Source: Pratylenchus scribneri
Lineage: Eukaryota; Nematoda; Chromadorea; Rhabditida; Pratylenchidae
Direction of reading: 5' to 3'
DNA length: 64,000 nucleotides
Assembly (NCBI GenBank): GCA_030063045.1
Contig: JAQSEB010000147.1
Coordinates: forward strand, 1,116,001-1,180,000
The notes under the pieces were generated by a model. The model had not been told where the DNA came from. It saw nothing but the letters and a program-made list of their open reading frames with translations, and searched no databases. Below, one piece after another: positions 56,401-64,000 of the stretch (position 1 is the first letter of the stretch; each line of letters begins with the position of its first letter). The position numbers and the translations under genes were made by a program.

Positions 56401-58773
56401 AATAAATGAAAACAAATTTCATAATCAAACATTAGCTGCAGTATGGATTAGAAATAAAAATTAATAAAGAACTGAAAAAGAACATGCACATTTTTTAATT
56501 CTTTACCCTAATTTTTCTTTTTCCTTTTTTTATTCTTAATGTCTAAAAAATGTTTTTCTCTGCTTCTTCTAAAAAAAACAAAACGCCAAGTTCAAAATAA
56601 TTTTTTATAACAAACCAACAGAAAATTATATATAGGATTGATTTAAACTTGATGAATTATTTAAATGGCACCAAAATGGGCCACTTCCTGCCCCAAATAT
56701 ACCTAGTCTCTTAAATCTATAGAAAAAGGTGAACCGTTCCTTTTTAAACAAAATTCGGAAGTCATTAGGATTAATTCGGTCTAATTAATTTTTTAATATT
56801 TTAATTATTTTTCTGTTCATCAAATAAAAGAATTGTCATTAAATTACCGGTGCAAAATAGAGTGGAATAAATGTGTAGATGATAATGAAAATGGTCATAT
56901 TTTGCGGGTAAACAATTGGCAACAAAATTTGCAGACTCATTGCCAGCACTTCGAAGGTTGGCAAAATTGCCTGAAAAATCATTTAAAAATTAATTAAATC
57001 CATTTTTTGTACTTGGACAATTAGAGCTGAGGTGATTTGATTGTTGTATTCACGCATTCGATCCTCTCGCATTTTTGTTCCAGATGAGCCGGTCACATCA
57101 AATGTTTTGCCCACATAACGGCGAATTTTGACGGCACAAATCTGCGAATATATTTTTGATAATAAATTTTTTAATTTAATTTTACTCCAATAACGGCATA
57201 ACAGCTCGAAAAGAGGAAAACCATCACAATGCAGTGGACAATCCATTGAAAAGAGGGCTAAAAATAAATAAATAATGTTTATTAAATTGGAAAAAAAATT
57301 TTGAAATTTTGGCAATGAGCTAAATTTTATTCAAGAAATTGGGATTAATGGATAAGAAGGTTTAATTTCAGCAGGAGAAATTAAATATTGTTTTTTTGGA
57401 TACCGTAAATACTCTTTTACCCCATGGGGAATTATTTTTCAACTCCTCAAAAGTTGGGAAAATTATAGTTTAACTCCTTTTTTTAGACAATTTTGAAGAA
57501 AAGTGGATTTTAGAGAGCTTTAGGGAACTAAGAAAATGCAATACAAAAAATTTTAAATTTCTCTCTTTAGTAATAAGCTATAAGTCCTCAAAGTCTAGGG
57601 TTTTGAATTATTATAGAATAGAATGTGAAATTATTTACGGTAAATTTAAATTCAAATTCGATGAATCAGTTTGATGAAGATTAAACCTCACCGCATATGT
57701 GAAGGAAGAAAAATGTGCATCCGTAATGCCGGCCTCCTGATAAACCAATTTGGTCATTTCCTCCATTTTGTCATAATATTCTGGCCTTGGATAATCGGCC
57801 CAAACGAGCAGAATTATGTGGAAAAGATTCAGCAAAAATGCCGCAATTCCCAGGAACCATTTGACGGAGGAGGGAATTCGGCCATCTCTTTGAAAGGTAT
57901 TATTAAATAATTTCAAAATGTTGACTAACTTGGAAAGCAAAAAATAACGGAAAATAAATTGGGCTGTAGTGGAAGCGAGGAAGAACAACATTAATTGAAT
58001 CCACAGGACATTCAGCTAAAAATGTTAAATTTTATACTTTTCGGTTTAATTAAAATTTCTATTATTTAAATAAAATTTTTTTTGGATTTTTAAAAAAAAT
58101 TTTCCATATTTTTAAAAATGTACCATATATGCGTATGGCTGTGGTAAATGCCGAAAGAAGCCATTTTGGAAGAGAGCACGATAGCCGTGATCGACAATCT
58201 ATTATTAAATATTTTTAGAAATTAATAAAATTTTACATTAATAATAAAATTTTAAATGAAATTAAATGTTTTATTTTTTATCAAAAAAAAATTTAAAATA
58301 TATTTTTAATAATTTATAAAAATTAAAATTCACCGGAATTGGTTGAACCAATGTTGATACAATCACAATCAGAATATCCTTAAAATAAATATTAAAAAAA
58401 TTTTCGAAAATATAAATTTGATTTATTTGCAAAATATTAAAAAGGATTTCCTATTTTTAATAATTAGTAAAAATTAATAGTATTCCCCCACCATAATGCA
58501 TGAATGTAGCAATAGTCGGGAATACATTTTCATCACTTTGGCCGTTTTTGTTATAATTAGCCAGATCAATAAAATATTCAAGAACATTCCGGCACAAAAA
58601 CTCACTGCCGCACTCAATGAATAGATGAATCGGACTTTGTCTAGAAAGATTATAATCTTTATTTTATTTTTAAAATGTATTATTTTTAATTTATTGAATT
58701 TCATTTCATTTTTAATTTTTTAAAAATTTCAAAAATTCTTACCAAAATCATTTTGCGTTTGTTGTCGTTCCAT
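53425..58773 (-). CDS. SRD/STR-type 7TM chemoreceptor, 10 exons, 380 aa
   Basis: Exons in coding order: 58773-58743, 58640-58492, 58378-58334, 58198-58124, 58015-57930, 57887-57692, 57257-57186, 57141-57013, 56970-56848 and 53661-53425. They total 1143 bp with all phases consistent. TM1: VSFCAGMFLNILLIWLIITK followed by TAKVMKMYSRLLLHS, as in srd/str receptors. Exon 5-6: FLASTTAQFIFRYFLLSKDG (end of TM3). Exon 9: AILPTFEVLAMSLQILLPIV (TM6). The last exon opens VLNPLATILLVKPYRRAVL, the family ending, and has a 60-residue Asn/Thr-rich tail. The 42-nt intron 57888-57929 is in frame. The intron before AILP matches the receptor at 2.7-7.5 kb. The final intron (53662-56847, 3.2 kb) is packed with elements. 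Role inferred: chemosensory GPCR. Confidence 0.87.
53802..54623. mobile_element. hAT-type MITE, 822 bp, 8-bp target duplication
   Basis: Ends CAGGGACGGGCGCCA and TGGCGCCCGTCCCTG, 15-bp perfect inverted repeats, with target duplications TTTAGCAC at 53794-53801 and 54624-54631. Both subterminal zones carry tandem ACGCCAAACGCAAAACGCC repeats. The middle has GGATTAAGCCGGATAAA motifs shared with the arrays at 5.7-6.6 and 14.8-15.3 kb. ORFs inside are repeat by-products and no transposase is encoded. Located in the last intron of the receptor. Confidence 0.95.
54667..54957. mobile_element. foldback element ending in a strong hairpin
   Basis: Arms GGATGATTTTGCTATCAAAT..TTAAAGAAAGTGCAGATTCC..TATCCATTGATACAAATTAT and their inverse on the right (..CTTTAATTTGATAGCAAAAT) fold over about 110 bp each (54667-54916). 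Immediately after is a 13-bp perfect stem CAGGAGTTCGCCC / GGGCGAACTCCTG with loop TTC (54925-54953). It follows the hAT MITE by about 40 bp. Confidence 0.75.
55122..55855. repeat. 0.7 kb TCA/ATC microsatellite framed by 20-bp inverted repeats
   Basis: About 690 bp of degenerate TCATCA/CATCTTCATCC repeats (55142-55830) lies between AGACCTATAATATATAATAG (55122-55141) and its exact inverse CTATTATATATTATAGGTCT (55836-55855). Outside, both flanks are AATTCTGATTTT-rich. The long single-frame ORF 54981-55319 (His/Ile-rich) is a repeat artefact. Confidence 0.9.
56185..56311. mobile_element. short hAT-like MITE, about 127 bp
   Basis: Left end (T)AGGGCTTGCAGATGTACTT and right end GAAAATCTGCAAACCCTG are inverted over about 13 bases. 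ATTTAATT occurs on both sides (56177-56184 and 56312-56319), with one base ambiguous at the left junction. No ORF. Same intron as the 822-bp hAT MITE. Confidence 0.75.
57401..57642. mobile_element. MITE with TACCGTAAATA ends
   Basis: The left end TACCGTAAATACTCTTTTAC and right end TGTGAAATTATTTACGGTA are inverted. About 242 bp inside intron 6 of the receptor. The end motif and the internal TTATTATAGAATAGAATG word relate it to the TACCGTATT family at 11.5 and 21.3 kb. Confidence 0.7.
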
Positions 58774-61700
58774 CCTCAAAATTTTATTTTTGTAGGAATA
58801 TTTATTAATTTTGTTGAATTTTTTGCTCCTTCTGTGAAATAGCTAGTATTAAATAAATTTTCATAATAAATTAATTATTTTTCATTAAATATCGGAACGG
58901 AAATTATGATCCAAATGGCCCAGACCAGAATAGCCCAAACAAAATAATAAGAAGAAAAAGAAAACAATAAAATTTAATTAATATCAAGAAAAAGAAGATT
59001 ATTCAAATTATTCATCCTCTCCTAATCATCTTACCACATTTACTTATTTTTTAATATCCGTATCCGTGTTTCTTTTAGAAAAAATATTAATAAAAAGACA
59101 ATATTAAAGCAAAATTAAAAATAGATAAAAACAAAAGCAAAAAAATAAATAAAAATTATTTTATTATTTATTGGAGAATATCAAATGAAAAATTACTTTT
59201 GCGCATTATCTGATATCTGTAACCAGCAGATTCAAAAAAAAATATTTTAGATTCTTATTTTATTATTCATATTGATTGTAAAACGATGAAAGAATTCTAA
59301 TGTTATAGGGTGGAGAAGCTTATGACCAATTTTGGAAATAAAATAAGGTGAATTTGGGGGTGAAAAATCCGGATTCCGGATACAGATAATACACAAGTAC
59401 CTTTAATTTATTCTATTCTTATTATTATTATATTCAAGAGCTAGTTTAAAAAACTTTATTCATTCCTTCTCTAAATTTTCTAAAAGAGCTGGAAACTTTA
59501 TGGATTAAATGCCAAATTTATGAAGAATATTTACTATTACTTTTTTTTTATTAATTTAATATTTTAAAGTTTGATATTGTTCGTGAAAGAGGGCGAAATT
59601 TTCTTTCTTATTCTTCGCCTTCGAATATTTTGTATTTCAAATAAGTAAATCATGCAAATTATTTTGTGTAAAAACATTTTAAGTTGAAAAGAAAAGGGAT
59701 CAAAAGAATATAAAGCTTTTAGTTTTTAAATTATTATATGGGATTAATAAAAAAAAATTGCATATTAAAAAATTTCAAAAGCTTATGATAAATTTTCAAA
59801 ATTATAAAATTAAATGAATTTTGATGAAGTTTGGAAAATAAATATCAAAATCAAAGCAATTTTTCGAGTTTTTTTATCCTAAAGTGGATCATATCGCTCA
59901 TTTTTATATTGGAAAAATTAAAATAAAATTGCGTCCAAAATGCGTAATATTTATTTGAATTTTTTATTAATTCAGAGAAAATTTGGATGAATTAAAAAAT
60001 ATTGTAAATTTGACCAGTAAAGGTATGAATACTTGAAATGAGACGAGAGGGGAAATGGCGTGCCTCCTAATGGGCATATTTCTGTAGAAAAATCAAACAA
60101 AAAATTTAGAATTGTGTTTGCGAGGCGCGAGGGCGTTACGGGAGACAGAAAAAATAATCAAAGTAAATGCCAAGGAAATAATAAATTTTTTAATTTCCGA
60201 AAATAACATCTTTCCTCAAAATTTTTTGGATCAGTGACATTTAAGGCCTCAAAAAAGTGCATTAATAAAGAATTAATGAAAATAGCTATTTTAAGATTTT
60301 CAAATAAGAAATTGATAAAATTGAGTAAATGCAAAGCCAAAAATGATTAATTATTAAGATATTGAAAAAATTAATAAAATTATTGCATATAAAATAGCTA
60401 GCTTTTAAGTCATTGGCGGCCATAGCAAATTGTTAAGAGGAGAAGGCTCATAATTTGGGATAAGGGATAAATTAGGCCATGACATTTGATTGGACTGAAT
60501 TGGGTTTAATATTTAGTACGAAATCCGAATTGGCTAATTTTTATGTGCTTTACAAATTTTGCATAAATTCAAATTCAATTATTTTATTGGTAAACTAAAT
60601 TCAAAATTAAATAAATAATAAGTTTTGATTGTCAAAGTTCAGAAAAATTAAATTTATTTAAAATAAAATCACTATAATTTAATTGGGAAATTGGGAATGA
60701 AAATTATAAAATTTATTAAAAATTGGATTTTATCAAAAACTGCAAATATTTAATAGTACAAATTTTGTGCCTTTGAATTCGAATCCCGGAATTTGCTTTA
60801 GCCTTTTAACAAGAAAATAATAATTTTTATTAATTATTAGAATGCAATGATTATTAAAAGAAATATTCTTTAGAAAAGAAATAAAATTATTGAAAATATT
60901 TTATTTTCATCTTAAAATGAGGATTTGAGGAAGTTCGCATTTCCGAGACAGACAATCAAGGATTTTCAATGGAAAACAAAAACATGCCAAAAACAAAAGA
61001 ATAATAATAAAAATATATTTGTTGCATTTATAAAAGCGAAAATGAGTGCGTAGCTACCAAAAAATGAAAATAATTTATTTGGAAAAAATTTATTAAAAAT
61101 GAAAAACAAATTAAATCCTAGGTATGACATTGTTTTTGAAAATATGAAATAAAGGACTATCAAGAGTTTAACTTATTAATCATCAATGATGAAATTCATT
61201 ATCGGCATTAAATGTACAAGAATATGAATATTGAAAAAACTTGAATGGATTTGCTTTAAGATTGGGAGAAGAGGATGAGTAAAAAATTCATAGATTTGAT
61301 TCTGATAAATTAATCATACGAAATTTAGTGTGAAATGCGAAATAATCATAGGATTAACAGGAGTTTAGAAGTGAAATTATGAAAAATTTTGGCTTTTAAC
61401 CCAAAACCAATGAGAACCAATTGCTCAATATATATGACTTTTTTGGGAATAAATGATTTATGATTTCCTTTAAATAATAAAATAAATATTTTGCACTCCA
61501 CAATAATTCTTATTTTTATTTAATTATTATTTCAGATAAGAGCTCAAAGTTATGAGGAATTGAAAATTTAATTATTATTTAATTTGATTATGTAAAATTC
61601 TGTGGAATTGGTTGTAAAATTTAATTTGATTGAAGCATTTTACAAACAAAATGACGTTTTTGAAATGAATTGATTTAGCGAAAGGTGAAGGAAGAATTAA

Positions 61701-63337
61701 TTTAATAAAAATTAAAATTAATACATATTTATTTATATTATTTCTAATATTAAAAATTTGTCTATGTTATTGAAAATTTATTTAGAAAAATATTTTCTAT
61801 TTAAAATCACTGATTATTTAATATTATTATTTTGTGAAGGCCAAATAAATGTTAAACCATCTAGGAAAATTATTTCCTAGTAATCGAAAATATGAGAAAA
61901 ATTGAGGGCAGAAGTAAATCAGATAAAGTCGAAAATTCATCGGCTAAAAAATATTATGCCAATTTTATAAATTAATTCAGAGAATGGTGGTGAAGGTGGA
62001 ATTAATTTAATTTAAATTAATAAATATTTATTATTTTTTTTAATATTAAAATTTGTTTATGTTATTGAAAATTTTGCTAGATTTATAAAAATATTTCATA
62101 TTAAAAAGCTCGATATTATTTAATAACAATTTATCTGAAGGCCAAAGTAAATATTAAACAAGGTAGGAAAAATAATTTCCTGCTGGTTAAGAAAAATTGA
62201 GAATAAAAGCTAAATATGAATTTCTTAAAATTAAAATTTGTTATATTATTGAAAAATTTTTAGAATTTGACTAATCATTAACCAATGTATTTTTTCCTAT
62301 TGAAATTGCTTATTTAATTTTATTTTATATTATTATTTTTTGAAGGCCAAATAAATGTTAAACCATCTAGGAAAATTATTTCCTGGTTATTGGTTAACGA
62401 AAATAGGAAAAATTGAGGGCAAAAATAAATGAGGAAAAGTCAAAAATCGGCTAAAGAAAATATTATGCCAATTTTTGGAAGGCAGCTGATATTAATTTGC
62501 TGCATAAATTATTATATTACATTACTTGCCGAAGGCAGGAAATGTCCTCATTAAAATGTGTGGATTTATTCCCCATGGGAATTGGCAAAAATTGGAAATA
62601 TTTTTAGTAGACAAAAATAATTACTAAGAGAAAATTTGAAATGTCTCGCTCTGATTTTTGATTCCTTATTGCGTTTCCAACTTAATGTATAAAATATTAA
62701 GGAATTAATTTAGTAGAAAATTCAAAATTAGTTTAGTATATACATTACGTATTCTAATTTGTGCTTTTTATTTTAAAACAATGATTGATTCTAATATTTT
62801 TAAAATATTTAATTACAAAGTAAACAAAAATATTAACTCGTATACTAAAATAAAACGGTTTTATAAAAGTGCAAATTATAATTGCCAAATGTCTGGTTCA
62901 AAATCTAATTCAATTGGGAATAAATTTGGAGGGTGAATGTTTATTAAATATTATAAATGTACCGAATGATCTGTGATTAGAATCAATTGTCCTTGGGGAA
63001 TTAAAGCGTACCCATACAACGAACTAGAAATAAATTTAAAAAATTTAAAATATTTGTAAATGAATTTTCATCAAGCATTTATTATCGAAATAAATAATAT
63101 AATTATAGAATATTCTATGAAAAAAGGGAAAAAATTTAAATAAATATAATAATAATGGAATGGATTTAATTGCTTATATAAATTCTGTGAATGGGTAGAT
63201 TAATAATTTCTCTTTTTTATTAATTAATGACAGTTTTTCAAATTTAATAAAATCAAATTCTTTACTATTGATCCGATTGGAAATTTGTTAAAAATTTAAT
63301 TTTATAAATTTATTTGATTCATTTTCAAGAAAAATAT
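58774..63337. other. 4.6 kb AT-rich intergenic region
   Basis: Lies upstream of the receptor starting at 58773 and downstream of the one ending at 63338. No supported gene. ORFs (60158-60340, 60966-61163) are short, AT-driven and unspliced. A degenerate tandem repeat occupies 61680-62480. Confidence 0.6.
61680..62480. repeat. degenerate tandem repeat, 3 units of about 210-300 bp
   Basis: The marker GAAGGCCAAATAAATGTTAA + ACCATCTAGGAAAATTATTTCC occurs at about 61837 and 62342, with a diverged version (GAAGGCCAAAGTAAATATTA) at about 62136. Each is preceded by TTTGT.TATGTTATTGAAAA and followed by AAAATTGAGGGCA.AA.TAAA. Non-coding. Confidence 0.75.
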
Positions 63338-64000
63338 TCATTTAATATTAATTTGATTTGAAATTGGATAAACATTATTAGTTGATTGTTCTTGTCGTCT
63401 GCAAATAATTTTGAATAATCGAATTGATTTTTTAAATTCTTTTTGATATGATTTCCGATAATCAATGCTGAAATGAAAAAATTAATTTAGGAATTCCAAA
63501 ACTATAACCTGTTATAATAAAGAATTGGTGCATTCGCGATGATTCCAATATTCAAAAACAATCCACATGTGAACATATTTAAATACCAAAATTGCAATGG
63601 TGTTAGCGGCAATATGGATAGCGTGTAGAGGACTTGGACAAATAAATAGAAAAAATAAGCGAATACATTGACAAGGACAATTAGAAGCAAGGAATTATAA
63701 ATTTTCTGCTGTTTTTCAGTGGTCATTTCTTAATTCAAAATTTTTATGATGGAATAATAGTTCAAAATCGATTCAGCCTACCTGTTTTCAGCTTGATGAC
63801 AATGGCCACAAGCAAATATGCCAAAATTGATGCACAATTCACAGTCAATCCGGTACTCCAAATAAAGGTCCCAACATTGGGTAGGGCAAATAAATCATTA
63901 CCTATACCGGTGCAAGGCCATTCTGGCCAATTTTTGGCAGATTGAATCAATTGTGCAAAACAAAAGGCAATGATGGAAGAATTAATAAGAAGATGGCATA
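63338..64000 (-). CDS. SRSX-like 7TM chemoreceptor, 3' part, cut by window edge
   Basis: Exons in coding order: an exon open at the window end (64000) to 63782, then 63728-63509 and 63467-63338, with consistent phases. The first visible exon reads SAKNWPEWPCTGIGNDLFAL and TFIWSTGLTVNCASILAYLL (TM5), closely paralleling the loop and TM5 of the receptor at 20941. The second has YNSLLLIVLVNVFAYFFYLF (TM6) and GIIANAPILYYN (TM7). The last starts SIDYRKSYQKEFKKSIRL, with a Ser-Ile in place of SSE before DYR, and ends at 63338. The 5' half (TM1-4) is outside the window. Confidence 0.82.

Noticed and set aside
1..64000. tRNA, rRNA or other classical RNA genes
   Set aside because: I scanned for tRNA B-box-like GGTTCGAATCC and for cloverleaf arms and found nothing convincing. 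A covariance-model search would be needed to exclude small RNAs.

Overview
This is nuclear DNA from an AT-rich nematode. The evidence is seven multi-exon chemoreceptor (SR-type 7TM) genes with short GT..AG introns (39 and 42 nt at the smallest), a Knickkopf-like cuticle/chitin gene, and dense small DNA transposons. The AT bias and intron style would suit a tylenchid such as a root-knot nematode, but that placement is a guess. All gene models below were spliced by eye: every junction listed keeps the reading frame, and paralogues in the window share splice positions.

Layout. 0.2-0.8 kb: a possible small secreted protein (-). 2.7-7.5 kb: an SRD/STR-like receptor (+) whose last intron holds a 2.1 kb GC-rich tandem-repeat block. 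8.3-23.6 kb: four SRSX-like receptors (+,-,+,+) riddled with intronic MITEs; a 300 bp upstream module with a TATA box and, in most copies, an E-box recurs near them. 25.3-27.9 kb: a broken membrane-protein remnant, an ORF with seven degenerate ESIRKKWDEIFE-type repeats, and an ORF ending in a dileucine-like tail. 29.1-35.9 kb: a 15-exon Knickkopf-like gene (-) with two DM13 domains and a plastocyanin-like region, little or no DOMON domain, and one apparent 1-base frameshift. 35.9-44.2 kb: gene-poor, with GC-richer islands and foldback elements. 44.2-51.5 kb: a nested mobile structure, a hAT-type element (perfect 8-bp target duplication) apparently split by a 6.4 kb insert that has its own inverted ends and carries satellites and decayed exon-like sequence. 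53.4-58.8 kb: a second SRD/STR-like receptor (-) whose last intron contains two hAT MITEs, a foldback element and a 0.7 kb ATC microsatellite framed by perfect 20-bp inverted repeats. 58.8-63.3 kb: empty apart from a degenerate tandem repeat. 63.3-64 kb: the 3' part of a fifth SRSX-like receptor (-), cut by the window edge.

The receptors presumably act in chemosensory neurons as G-protein-coupled receptors. They form a local duplicated cluster in which gene bodies stay intact while introns and spacers collect elements. The most unusual items are the nested 7.3 kb element, four hAT elements with clear target duplications, the intronic GC-rich array full of C(TTCG)G hairpins, and the recurring receptor-upstream module.
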